Source of the DNA: JAFDWI01 sp964544305
GTDB taxonomy: Bacteria; Actinomycetota; Acidimicrobiia; Acidimicrobiales; Iamiaceae
Assembly: GCA_964544305.1 (NCBI GenBank)
Contig: CAZJAZ010000063.1
Span: forward strand, 1 to 11,556
Direction of reading: 5' to 3'
DNA length: 11,556 bases
Position numbers and translations under genes: made by a program. The stretch's first letter is position 1, and each line of letters starts with the position of its first letter. The notes beneath the pieces are model-generated. The model was not told where the DNA came from, made no database searches, and was given only the letters and a program-made list of their open reading frames with translations. Shown here piece after piece: positions 1-7,396 of this stretch.

Positions 1-11
1 GCCATAACGCG

Positions 12-593
12 TCAAATTTCGGCGGAGTCTTCGGCGGAGTCTTCGACAGAATAGATGCCGGTGAGCACGCCGCGGGCAAGGGTCACATCCGCCATCGAGA
101 AACCAACCACCGCACCCGACGTTGCCGCGTCAACCCCAAGGTTGGCAACCGACAAGGCGTGGACCGCGAACAGGTAGCGGTGTGGGCCGTGCCCGGGTGG
201 TGGAAATGGCCCGGTGTAACAGGTGTTGCCGGTGTCGTTGCGGGCATGAAACGCGCCGGTCGGCAGACCCGACACGTCGCCGGAGGCGACACCGGTTGCG
301 AGTTCGATCACATCGCCAGGCACATCAACAAGCACCCAATGCCAAAAACCTGACCCCGTTGGCGCATCCGGGTCGAAACATGTGATCACAAAACTCTGTG
401 TCTCTTCAGGAAAGCCCGACCACGACAGGTGCGGCGAAATGTTCTCACCGTCAAGTCCGAAGTTCGCATCCGCGATAAAGCGCCCATCGATCGGCCCACC
501 TTCCATGATGTCATTGCTGTTCACGGTGAAGGGCGGTACTTCAGCGAGATAGTCATACGGGTTGGCTGGTTTGGCACGATTCGGTCTTGGCAT
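12..593 (-). CDS. YbhB/YbcL family (PEBP, Raf kinase inhibitor-like) protein
   Basis: This 193-residue protein belongs to the phosphatidylethanolamine-binding protein fold. Its hallmarks are visible: DPDAP at residues 74-78, followed by FWHWVLVDVP at 83-92, and GPHRYLFAVHAL at 136-147. These line the conserved anion-binding pocket in this family. Bacterial YbhB/YbcL proteins are small globular proteins whose ligand and role are mostly unknown, so no reaction is assigned. There is no signal peptide or membrane segment, so it is probably cytoplasmic. The ATG start has a modest AAGG ribosome site about seven bases upstream. It is the last of four minus-strand genes and lies 53 bases after the lipoprotein gene. 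The C-terminal tail carries a short in-frame tandem duplication (EDSAEDSAE, residues 184-192). The family call is firm and the function is not. Confidence 0.93.
   Translation of the reverse strand: MPRPNRAKPANPYDYLAEVPPFTVNSNDIMEGGPIDGRFIADANFGLDGENISPHLSWSGFPEETQSFVITCFDPDAPTGSGFWHWVLVDVPGDVIELATGVASGDVSGLPTGAFHARNDTGNTCYTGPFPPPGHGPHRYLFAVHALSVANLGVDAATSGAVVGFSMADVTLARGVLTGIYSVEDSAEDSAEI
18..41. repeat. Two-copy 12-base tandem repeat in the PEBP gene
   Basis: The 12-base unit TTCGGCGGAGTC occurs at 18-29 and again at 30-41, and a further TTC follows at 42-44. It is read on the minus strand as EDSA-EDSA at the C-terminus of the PEBP-family protein. The unit length is a multiple of three, so copy-number change would keep the frame and only lengthen an acidic tail. 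Confidence 0.85.
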
Positions 594-646
594 ACGCTGA
601 CCTTAGTAAGCGTTCACGGTCACGTGTCGGACGAACCTCGGAACCG

Positions 647-1186
647 CTACGGGCGAAAGAACTCCATGCGCACTTGACGACATTTGCCAGCCGTGTCGTC
701 ATCGATGATCGCTCGAACCTTCAGGTCTTTGGCTGAACCCTCAAGAATGGCGGTTGACTTGGTTGACTCGCCACCACCCAGTACCCATTTCGTATGGTAG
801 CCACCCTGGTTCAACATGGCGGTTAGGTCGGTCAATGTGGTTGATGCACGGCCCGAACAGGACAACGTCGCGGTGGTGCGACCGTTGACGATGGTCGGCC
901 CACTTGTGACGGTCATGCCGGTTGGGACTTCCAGGTTCGTTGGAAGCGTGCCAGGAGTTGTGGCGGTGATGGTCGAGTTCGTTGACGACATTGCTGGCTC
1001 GGACATCATGCTGGTCGTTGACGTGACGTGCGTCGACGATGACGTTGTTTGGGCGATTGTGGTCGTGGATGCGACCGGGCCGGTGGAGGGAGCCGCAGCT
1101 CCGTTGTTTGAGCTTTGACACCCGAGTGTGCCGATGAGCAGGGTTACGGCAACCTGTGTGATCGACGCTGCTTTGTTGAACTGCAT
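647..1186 (-). CDS. Putative lipoprotein with Ser/Thr-rich linker, function unknown
   Basis: This 179-residue protein has a short N-terminus with one lysine, a hydrophobic stretch (residues 8-22) and Cys23 in the context TLGC. That resembles a lipobox, although the -3 residue is Thr rather than the usual Leu. A low-complexity Ser/Thr/Ala linker runs from about 30 to 80 and is followed by LPTNLEVP. A compact domain of about 95 residues (84-179) contains two cysteines (110 and 169) that could form a disulfide. The layout suggests a membrane-anchored extracytoplasmic protein held away from the membrane by the linker. I do not recognise the C-terminal domain. The start is well supported by GGAGGA eight bases upstream of the ATG (1195-1200 on the complementary strand). 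It follows the acyl-CoA dehydrogenase gene by only 24 bases and is probably co-transcribed with it. A plain signal peptide without lipidation is the alternative. Confidence 0.8.
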   Translation of the reverse strand: MQFNKAASITQVAVTLLIGTLGCQSSNNGAAAPSTGPVASTTTIAQTTSSSTHVTSTTSMMSEPAMSSTNSTITATTPGTLPTNLEVPTGMTVTSGPTIVNGRTTATLSCSGRASTTLTDLTAMLNQGGYHTKWVLGGGESTKSTAILEGSAKDLKVRAIIDDDTAGKCRQVRMEFFRP

Positions 1187-1210
1187 AACGGGATTCCTCC
1201 GCTCGTCTGA

Positions 1211-2353
1211 CTAGCGGACCCGGGGCAGCCCGAGCACGCGTTCGGCAATGATATTGCGCAGAATCTGCGTGGTACCGCCCATCAGGGTGTACGCGGGGGC
1301 ATACATCACCCCGCGGGCTACTCGTTCGGCCAGCGAGGCCCGTGCCGATACGGTCTCGCTGTCCCACGCAAGGGAATCAGCACCGAGTACGTCCACGCAG
1401 AACGCGGCTACTCGCTGCTCGTACTCGGTGCAGAACGTCTTGGTCGCCGCAGAAAACGCTTTGGGTGCTTGCCCGAGCACCTCGCGCAACACCATGAGAC
1501 GCCCAATGCGGTAGTCCGTTTCAAGTCGGGAGATGCGTTGGCGGAGGAGGGGACTCGCCGTGTCGGCCTGTGGCAGGACATCAAGGAGAAGTCTGCGGTT
1601 CGACACGAGCCGATCGATGCCGCCTCGTTCGTGTTCCATTTGTCGCATGACCTGGCTGAAACTCTCGTTTTCGACTCCGACAAGTTGATTCGCGGGTACG
1701 GAAACATTGTCGAAGACAACCTCGCAAAAATGGTTGTCTCCGGTTGCGTCAACGATTGGCGAAACCGAGATGCCGGGGCTGTCCATCGCCACGATGAACT
1801 CCGACAGGCCCCGATGGGCTGGCGCTTCGGGGTCGGTTCGGGCAATGAGGTAGCACCACTGGGCATGGGCTGCGCCTGACGTCCAGATTTTGGAGCCGCT
1901 GATCGACCAATCTCCACCTTGGGTGCGAGTTGCTCGGGTGTGAATAGATGCGACGTCAGATCCCGCGTCGGGTTCGCTCATGCCCACGCACCACATGGAT
2001 GTGCCAGCGAGGATTCCGGGAATCCAGCGCGTGACTTGTTCGGGTGAACCAAACTGCAAAAGGGTCGGGCCGATCTGTCGGTCGGCGAAATACGTTGCGG
2101 CGAGTGGTGCCCCAGCCGTGATCAACGCTTCGGTGACCACGAATCGCTCTATCGCGGTGCGCTCGGCGCCACCGACCGCGCGAGGCCACGTCATGCCGAT
2201 CCAACCTTGTTTCGCGAGTGCTTGCGCGAACTCGGGGTCGTAGCCAATCAGCCAACCGTCTTCGCTAAACCGCCGCCGGGACGCCCCCCATGCACCGAGT
2301 TTGGTTGCCTGGGCAGCGAGATCGGTGAGCAAAGGGTCGAGCGTGAAATCCAC
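1211..2353 (-). CDS. Acyl-CoA dehydrogenase (FadE-like)
   Basis: This 380-residue flavoprotein should oxidise an acyl-CoA at the alpha-beta bond and pass electrons to electron-transfer flavoprotein. The family's three-part architecture is present. The helical N-domain spans about 1-118. The middle beta domain carries the signature MSEPDAGSD (125-133), the flavin-contacting WTSG (157-160) and FDNVSVPANQLVG (214-226). The C-terminal helical domain ends in GGTTQILRNIIAERVLGLPR (359-378). The glutamate that precedes Gly-Thr in medium-chain enzymes is glycine here (359). Glu242 in HER, at the start of the C-domain, could be the catalytic base, as in isovaleryl-CoA-type enzymes; that is inference. 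The GTG start lacks a good ribosome site, but MDFTLDPLL matches the usual beginning of these proteins. Upstream is the Tat-signal protein (47-base gap) and downstream a lipoprotein (24-base gap). The substrate cannot be deduced. Confidence 0.95.
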   Translation of the reverse strand: MDFTLDPLLTDLAAQATKLGAWGASRRRFSEDGWLIGYDPEFAQALAKQGWIGMTWPRAVGGAERTAIERFVVTEALITAGAPLAATYFADRQIGPTLLQFGSPEQVTRWIPGILAGTSMWCVGMSEPDAGSDVASIHTRATRTQGGDWSISGSKIWTSGAAHAQWCYLIARTDPEAPAHRGLSEFIVAMDSPGISVSPIVDATGDNHFCEVVFDNVSVPANQLVGVENESFSQVMRQMEHERGGIDRLVSNRRLLLDVLPQADTASPLLRQRISRLETDYRIGRLMVLREVLGQAPKAFSAATKTFCTEYEQRVAAFCVDVLGADSLAWDSETVSARASLAERVARGVMYAPAYTLMGGTTQILRNIIAERVLGLPRVR

Positions 2354-2400
2354 GACTGCTTTCGTAGCAGAAAGTTGTCGGCCTCAGCCGAGCGGCACGG

Positions 2401-3234
2401 TTACGCGGTGTAGGTGGTAAACGTTGAATCAGCGTTGAACAACGCCCCGGATCCTGTCTGAACACGCAGGACATAGGAACTGTGGCGTATGTAGTAGGAG
2501 GCGTTGACAATGCTTTGAAACGAGTGACCGCCGGTTACTCCAGCGTCGTTCCCCGGAGAGATTTGCGTGTACGTGGCGAGCTGGCCGAACGTTGCGCTTT
2601 CGGTCACGCCAGTGGGCACGGGTTGGAAGCTGAGCGATGAAGCAGGTAATGCCGACGATGCTGGGTTCGAAAAGTTGGCGCCGAGGGGTGCGAGGTAAAG
2701 GGCAGGGGAAGTGAAGTTGCCGGACGCGTCAACCTCTCGAAATGACACCCTGTTCGCTCCCGCAACGAGACCGGTCACCACACGAACATTCGTCAAACCC
2801 GATCCTGCAGGTGTCGTGGTGTCGATCATTCGACCGATGGTTGGGCCACCGTTAACCTGCATCCGATACGTGGGGAAATTCGACGCCCGTTCTTCAATGA
2901 TCGTCGGAGCCGGGGGAAGGGTTGTGGTCGTTGACGATGCCGCTGCGACACCGGGCAATGCGACGACCGCGACGGTTGCTGCTGCGGCGACTCCACCAAG
3001 TTGCAGTACCCGTCGGCGTGACCACGCGTCGGTCTCCACCACACCAAGCTCAACGAGTCCGGCCATTGCTGGCGCCAGATGATCAGGGACGGTGCTGGCT
3101 CCGGCTTGGGCCAGAGCAAAAGCTTGTGCTTGCTGCCCGGTTAAGTGGAATACGTCTTGACGACCTGGCACATAGAGCAACACATCATCGTCAAGCTTTT
3201 CAACCTGGGAACCGCTTCGAACTGTAAAACTCAT
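2401..3234 (-). CDS. Exported protein: PqqD-like N-terminal domain, internal Tat signal, unknown beta-rich domain
   Basis: This 277-residue protein has an unusual order. Residues 8-68 resemble a PqqD-like winged-helix domain: a DDDVLLYVP strand, then VFHLTGQQAQAFALA, then a helix ending in LVELGVVE. Directly after it, at 72-78, is a twin-arginine motif (SRRRVLQ), followed by a hydrophobic segment rich in Ala, Val and Gly (79-98) and a likely cleavage region around AAAS. A Ser/Thr/Pro linker (STTTTLPP) leads into about 165 residues rich in Gly, Ser, Thr and Val, which look beta-structured and which I do not recognise. The expected fate is Tat export of the C-terminal part, with the N-terminal domain left in the cytoplasm or removed with the signal. 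The ATG has a near-perfect AAGGAGG ribosome site. It is the first gene of the minus-strand group. No radical-SAM enzyme or precursor peptide is nearby, so a peptide-modification role is not supported. The PqqD assignment rests on pattern only. Confidence 0.72.
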   Translation of the reverse strand: MSFTVRSGSQVEKLDDDVLLYVPGRQDVFHLTGQQAQAFALAQAGASTVPDHLAPAMAGLVELGVVETDAWSRRRVLQLGGVAAAATVAVVALPGVAAASSTTTTLPPAPTIIEERASNFPTYRMQVNGGPTIGRMIDTTTPAGSGLTNVRVVTGLVAGANRVSFREVDASGNFTSPALYLAPLGANFSNPASSALPASSLSFQPVPTGVTESATFGQLATYTQISPGNDAGVTGGHSFQSIVNASYYIRHSSYVLRVQTGSGALFNADSTFTTYTA

Positions 3235-3238
3235 TACC

Positions 3239-3245
3239 CCTCCTT
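3239..3245 (-). promoter_or_regulatory. Strong Shine-Dalgarno site of the Tat-signal protein
   Basis: On the minus strand this reads AAGGAGG, a full match to the anti-Shine-Dalgarno core, with GGTA between it and the ATG ending at 3234. It fixes the start upstream of the PqqD-like domain. The domain is therefore translated as part of the protein and the Tat signal is truly internal. Confidence 0.85.
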
Positions 3246-3379
3246 GACCGGGTCACTGATGGCTCAAAGTCGTCGGCCCTACTTGCCCGCCGCCGCGTTT
3301 GCGATCGTTGGACTCTACACGATGCTCACTTCACCGGCTGCACATCGTTGGAAAAAGTGTTGATGGTTTGATCGGCGAG

Positions 3380-3397
3380 GCGCGAAAACATTCGCGC
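3380..3397. repeat. Perfect 7-base inverted repeat abutting the padR -35 box
   Basis: GCGCGAA (3380-3386) and TTCGCGC (3391-3397) form a perfect dyad with a four-base centre, AACA. It ends at the base before the TTGACA box. No T-run follows on either strand, so an intrinsic terminator is unlikely. Its location between two divergent genes makes a protein-binding site plausible, either a second operator or an activator site. Function is inference. Confidence 0.55.
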
Positions 3398-3433
3398 TTG
3401 ACAGATACATAACGAGTATGCATACTTAGTATG
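3398..3433 (+). promoter_or_regulatory. Promoter of the padR-ABC operon, probably giving a leaderless transcript
   Basis: A consensus -35 box TTGACA (3398-3403) is followed after 17 bases by CATACT (3421-3426), which matches four of six positions of the -10 consensus. Transcription would begin about seven bases further on, at or next to the GTG at 3433. No Shine-Dalgarno sequence precedes that GTG. Both facts fit a leaderless mRNA, a common arrangement in actinobacteria. The exact start site is inferred from spacing. Confidence 0.72.
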
Positions 3434-3437
3434 TGTC
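3404..3437. promoter_or_regulatory. Candidate PadR operator: 34-base dyad over the -10 box and start codon
   Basis: The centre, AGTATGCATACT (3415-3426), is a perfect 12-base palindrome that includes the -10 box. Extending it about the same axis pairs 13 of 17 positions out to 3404 and 3437, including ACAT at 3407-3410 with ATGT at 3431-3434. A third half-site, AGTATG at 3428-3433, makes a second, 13-base near-palindrome with CATACT at 3421-3426. PadR proteins are known to bind dyads with ACAT/ATGT-like ends in their own promoters. Binding here would block RNA polymerase and the start codon. The dyad is seen directly and its binding by this PadR is inferred. Confidence 0.7.
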
Positions 3438-3972
3438 CGTTCGCCTGGGCGTTCTTGCCCTTCTTTCTGAAGCGCCATCGCATGGCTATCAACTCAAGAG
3501 CGACTTCGAAGCGCGCACCGGTGCGGTATGGAGCGTCAACATCGGCCAGATCTACACGGTGCTCGAACGCCTTGCGAAAGACGGTTTGGCCGAACCCGTC
3601 GAGGATGACCCGCACGGCGATCGTCGACCGTGGGCGATCACACCGGCTGGACGAGAAGCGGTCACTTCCTGGTTTGCCCAAGCTGCGATCGACCCGGCCC
3701 CGCCACGTGACGAGCTGTTGATCAAGGTGCTCCTCGCGGTGGGCCAGTCCACCGAAACGGCCTACGGCGTGATCGACACGCAGCGAGTGGCGCTCTATGG
3801 GCTGATCCAATCACAACGCAGATCGGCACCCAAGGATGCTTCGGTTGCGCAGCGTCTCATGGCCGAGGCCGTGCGAACCCGTCACGAGGCCGACCTGGCC
3901 TGGCTGGACCGTTGTGAAGAACTCGTGAGATCGATGGCGCAAGCAACCGCGTCTGGAAAGGACCAATCATGA
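3433..3972 (+). CDS. PadR family transcriptional regulator
   Basis: This 179-residue protein has an N-terminal winged helix-turn-helix (about 1-80). It includes the family hallmark HGYQL (17-21) after LGVLALLSE, the recognition-helix region IGQIYTVLERLAKDGLAE (38-54), and the wing ending in RRPWAITPAGREAV. A C-terminal helical domain (about 92-170), starting DELLIKVLLAVG, fits the PadR dimerisation region. PadR proteins usually repress an adjacent gene or operon and release DNA on binding a small molecule or toxic compound. The GTG start is placed where the promoter predicts transcription to begin. The overlapping ATG at 3431 is in another frame and does not encode this protein. The stop codon overlaps the ATPase start by ATGA, so the regulator is co-transcribed with the transporter it probably controls. 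The ligand is unknown. Confidence 0.94.
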   Translation: MSVRLGVLALLSEAPSHGYQLKSDFEARTGAVWSVNIGQIYTVLERLAKDGLAEPVEDDPHGDRRPWAITPAGREAVTSWFAQAAIDPAPPRDELLIKVLLAVGQSTETAYGVIDTQRVALYGLIQSQRRSAPKDASVAQRLMAEAVRTRHEADLAWLDRCEELVRSMAQATASGKDQS

Positions 3973-4739
3973 CCTTGCACGTGCGTTTCAATGACGACTC
4001 GTCGGTCGCACTGCGACTCGACGGCGTCACCTGCCGTTTTGGTGACGGACCACGCACGGTCACCGCGCTCGATGACGTGTCGCTCGCCTTGGCGCCGGGC
4101 ACGATCAGCGCACTGATCGGGCCGAGTGGTTCGGGCAAGTCCACGCTATTGCACATTGCCGCTGGAATGGTGCCTCCAACTTCGGGAACGGTCACCGTGG
4201 CGGGGGAGCGAGTCGACACGATGAGTGCGAAATCGTCCGCTGCGCTGCGGCGTGACCGGGTCGGCGTGGTGTTCCAGTCCTACAACCTCGTGCCGACGCT
4301 CACCGCGCTCGAAAACGTGACGCTGCCCATGGAGTTCGCGGGTCGGCCACTCGCCGAAGCACGCAAACTCGGGGCACAAGCACTCGCTGAGGTCGGGATT
4401 GACGAGCCCTACGACCGGTTCCCCGATGATTTGTCCGGCGGCCAACAACAGCGCGTCGCAATTGCCCGGGCACTCGCCGTGCCCCGCGCGGTCGTGTTGG
4501 CCGATGAGCCAACCGGCGCGCTCGATACCACCACGAGTGATGCGGTCATGGAGTTGTTCGTCGATGTCGCGGCTGCGGGGGCGGCGGTTTTGGTGATCAC
4601 CCATGAACCTCGCGTGGCGTCGTTCGCCGATCGGGTGATCGCCTTGCGTGACGGGAAGATCGTCTCCGACACCGACGCCGAGGCGTCCGCGGCCAGCGCC
4701 ACCGGTCCTGCTTCGACCAGCGTTGGGGCGTTGCGATGA
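3969..4739 (+). CDS. ABC transporter ATP-binding protein (MacB/LolD type)
   Basis: This 256-residue nucleotide-binding subunit powers the permease encoded next to it. All motifs are intact: Walker A GPSGSGKS (51-58), Q-loop Gln103 in VFQSYNLVP, signature LSGGQQQR (155-162), Walker B VVLADEP (175-181), D-loop ALD (184-186) and the switch His212 in ITHEP. The Q-loop and signature contexts are typical of ATPases paired with FtsX-like permeases, such as MacB, LolD and bacitracin-export types. The final 20 or so residues are a low-complexity Ala/Ser/Thr tail. The ATG has a GGAAAGGA ribosome site and overlaps the padR stop; its own stop overlaps the permease ATG, again by ATGA. This suggests translational coupling and matched production of the subunits. 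The substrate cannot be told from sequence. Confidence 0.96.
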   Translation: MTLHVRFNDDSSVALRLDGVTCRFGDGPRTVTALDDVSLALAPGTISALIGPSGSGKSTLLHIAAGMVPPTSGTVTVAGERVDTMSAKSSAALRRDRVGVVFQSYNLVPTLTALENVTLPMEFAGRPLAEARKLGAQALAEVGIDEPYDRFPDDLSGGQQQRVAIARALAVPRAVVLADEPTGALDTTTSDAVMELFVDVAAAGAAVLVITHEPRVASFADRVIALRDGKIVSDTDAEASAASATGPASTSVGALR

Positions 4740-7396
4740 CCCGCGTCGCGCTGGCAACTCGCATGGCACGCCGTGAGCTACGGCGTCATCCGTGGCGCAC
4801 ACTGCTCGCAGTGCTGATCATGGCGTTGCCGGTCATGGCCGTGCAGACGATCATGCTCTCCGCGTTCGCGCACGATGCGTCCCAACGTGTTGCCGATTCC
4901 CTTGCCACCGACGGCGCGGACTTCGCGGTCGGCATCGACCCGCGCAACCCGAACGGCGGCGGCGAGCACGACCCGATCATGGCGAAGCTCCCCAAACCGG
5001 TGCGCACGCTCGAGACGTTCGATTTCAGCGACTGGCTGGTCACGCGACCCGGCGACGCACTCACCCAGGTCAAAGCGATCGGAAACGTGCCGGATTCGCC
5101 TCGGGTACGCCTGGTGGATGGACGCCTCCCAAGGTCGGTCGGCGAAACCGCGTTGAACGCGCCGGCGATGCGGGCGGCACACGTGAAGGTCGGCGACAAG
5201 GTCGAGTTGGCGCGAGCCAATGTGAAGCTCCGCGTTGTTGGCGAAGTCACCGTGCGTGATCAGACCAAGGCGTCCGCGATGGTCGTGGGCCGTGCGGGTA
5301 GCGCGAGTGCGAAGTGGCTCGATGCGCTCATCGCGAAGCCGCTGTCGACACCCCGCATGCAAGCCGGTGGTTCTCGGCAGCTCCTCGTGTGGTTCGCACC
5401 CCACAGCAACTGGCGAGACGCGCTGCAACGCGCACAGGATCAGTTCTGGCACGACGACGGCTTCGTTGTAAACACGGCGAGTCGCAACGCGTCGATCGCT
5501 GTGGTGACCGGTGGTGCGGTTGCGATCCTGGCGGTGATCGCATCAGTCGCGTTCACGATTGGCAGTCGCCGCCGTCTGCGAGCGTTGGGGTTGCTCGCGT
5601 CCAACGGTGCCGCGCCAGGCGACATTCGCCTCACGGTGCTCGTCGAAGGTGTGCTGTGTGGGCTGATCGCGGCCATCGGTGGCACGGCCGTGGTGTATAC
5701 GGGGTGGGCGACGGTCGGTCGCACCGGCTGGGCCAACAATCTGATCTATTCGAATTTGGCCGACCCGCCCCACCCGTTCGCTCTACTCCCGGTCGTGGCC
5801 GTCGCACTGCTGTGTGTGATCGTCGGCACGCTCGCTGCGTTCTGGCCGGCGCGCACCGCGGCACGCTCATCGGTGCTCAGCGCGCTCGCCGGACGTCGCC
5901 CGTTACCGAAGTTGCGGGCCCGCCTGCCGCTGTTGGGCCTGGTCACCTTTGGAGTGGGAACCGCGGTGAGCGCGTACGGTTCGGCTCGAGGTTCTCGAGG
6001 CGACGAACTCCCCGACGGGGTGCTTGCGCTCGCGGGGCTCGCGGTTGTGCTGGGCGGGGTGCTCGTTGCTCCCGCTGCGGTCGTCGCCATTGGCAAGCTC
6101 GGTGCGAAGCTGCGTGGCACCGGACGACTCGCGGCCCGTGGCATCGCCCGTGATCGAACTCGGTACGCCGCGGTGATCGGCGCCGTCGCGGTTGGGGTCG
6201 CAGCTTCGGCAATGTTGGTGGTGAACCAAGCACAACGCTCGCATCAGCGGTCACTCGACGCGCCGAGCTATGGATTGGTCACGATCCAGGCGTCATCGCA
6301 GGTGCGCGGGGCGGCCGTCGCTAAAGCCAAGGCGATCATCGGCGACGCTGCCGACCAAGTCACAAGCGTGGTCATGCCAGGCGTCGACGCGAACAAGGCG
6401 TTTGCCGCGGCCGGATCGATGGTCGTGCTCGACCCGCAGGCCGCAGCGAAGTGGGCGCCGGGAACGGGCATCGCCGAAGCGTTGCGGTCAGGTCACCTCG
6501 TGTCGCTCCATCGTCTCGTCAACGACCCGGGCGAGATTGGGCCCACCGTAGGGGCCAATGTCACCCCGATACCCGGTTTCTTTCGAGGTGGCAAGGTGCC
6601 GCCCACCACAACCGTGGACCTCACGCCGATCCAGTTCACCCAGCATCCCGTCCTTGAGCGTTTGATGATGTCCAGCGCAGAGAATCCGATGCTTGCCACG
6701 CCCGACATGATCGCACCGGGCCAAGAAAACCTCTGGCTACAGCAGGCGTACCTGCTTCGCAAGCAGCCGATCAGCGGGGCAGAATCGGCGGCGCTCGATG
6801 CCATCGGCTCGCAGGAACCGACGCTGGCGTTGGTCCGTGATGCCGCCAGTCAGGGCACTAAAGATCAGGGCACTGTTCAAGACGCAGGTGACATCATGGG
6901 TTGGAATGCCGCGGCGTACTCGAACTATCAGGGCCCAGACCACCAGGCCACATTGCTCATCGTGGCGATCGGGGCATCCGGGGTGTTCACGCTCTTGATC
7001 GTCCTCGTCGCACTCGCCTTGGCTGCGTCTGATGGCCGTGACGACGAAGCACTCTTCGCGGCGGTCGGCGCGCCACCGGCGCTCTTGCGGCGGCGCCGCA
7101 CGATCGAAGCCGCCATGCTCAGCTTCGCAGGAAGCCTGCTCGGCGTGTTGATCGGGGCCATCCCAACGGTTGCCTCGTTGCACGCGCGAGTGCCGCATGC
7201 AACACACGTGACCGGGCATGGTGTGCCCGCGGGGTATTACGCCGTCCCGATCCCACTTGCTGCCCTGGCGCTGATCGTTGCCGCGGTGACGGTGCTCGTC
7301 ACGGTCGTCGTCTGGTGCGCACTGGCCGCAAAAGGCCTCGGCGTTGGGATTCGCCGTACCCGACGGCCGGTTCTCCTCGTCCTCGCCGACGCATGA
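4736..7396 (+). CDS. FtsX-like ABC transporter permease
   Basis: This 886-residue membrane protein is the partner of the preceding ATPase. It begins with a basic amphipathic stretch (ARRELRRHPWR) typical of FtsX-type permeases. About ten hydrophobic segments are visible, near residues 22-44, 254-276, 300-324, 349-370, 397-415, 428-452, 478-497, 740-765, 795-815 and 838-862. Two large hydrophilic regions, about 45-253 and 498-739, should lie outside the membrane. The coupling-type motif FWPARTAARSSVLSAL (369-384) follows segment four, as in MacB/FtsX domains. Two FtsX-type cores in one chain mean a single polypeptide may be the whole permease or may homodimerise. Such systems commonly move lipids, peptides or drugs, or transmit force to cell-wall enzymes, without classical import. 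PadR control favours efflux or envelope-stress response, which is inference. The start overlaps the ATPase stop. No terminator is evident downstream. Confidence 0.94.
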   Translation: MTRVALATRMARRELRRHPWRTLLAVLIMALPVMAVQTIMLSAFAHDASQRVADSLATDGADFAVGIDPRNPNGGGEHDPIMAKLPKPVRTLETFDFSDWLVTRPGDALTQVKAIGNVPDSPRVRLVDGRLPRSVGETALNAPAMRAAHVKVGDKVELARANVKLRVVGEVTVRDQTKASAMVVGRAGSASAKWLDALIAKPLSTPRMQAGGSRQLLVWFAPHSNWRDALQRAQDQFWHDDGFVVNTASRNASIAVVTGGAVAILAVIASVAFTIGSRRRLRALGLLASNGAAPGDIRLTVLVEGVLCGLIAAIGGTAVVYTGWATVGRTGWANNLIYSNLADPPHPFALLPVVAVALLCVIVGTLAAFWPARTAARSSVLSALAGRRPLPKLRARLPLLGLVTFGVGTAVSAYGSARGSRGDELPDGVLALAGLAVVLGGVLVAPAAVVAIGKLGAKLRGTGRLAARGIARDRTRYAAVIGAVAVGVAASAMLVVNQAQRSHQRSLDAPSYGLVTIQASSQVRGAAVAKAKAIIGDAADQVTSVVMPGVDANKAFAAAGSMVVLDPQAAAKWAPGTGIAEALRSGHLVSLHRLVNDPGEIGPTVGANVTPIPGFFRGGKVPPTTTVDLTPIQFTQHPVLERLMMSSAENPMLATPDMIAPGQENLWLQQAYLLRKQPISGAESAALDAIGSQEPTLALVRDAASQGTKDQGTVQDAGDIMGWNAAAYSNYQGPDHQATLLIVAIGASGVFTLLIVLVALALAASDGRDDEALFAAVGAPPALLRRRRTIEAAMLSFAGSLLGVLIGAIPTVASLHARVPHATHVTGHGVPAGYYAVPIPLAALALIVAAVTVLVTVVVWCALAAKGLGVGIRRTRRPVLLVLADA

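Noticed and set aside
2401..3234. A ribosomally made, modified peptide (RiPP) cluster suggested by the PqqD-like domain
   Set aside because: No radical-SAM or other maturase, precursor peptide or dedicated exporter lies beside it. The domain alone is not enough.
3259..3363. Possible 34-residue small membrane peptide on the plus strand in the divergent region
   Set aside because: It has no ribosome site before its ATG, no recognisable motif, and lies upstream of the padR promoter. It is most likely a chance open frame.
3331..3810. Long minus-strand open frame across padR
   Set aside because: It lies opposite a clear PadR gene, has no family resemblance, and reflects the low stop frequency of high-GC antisense frames.
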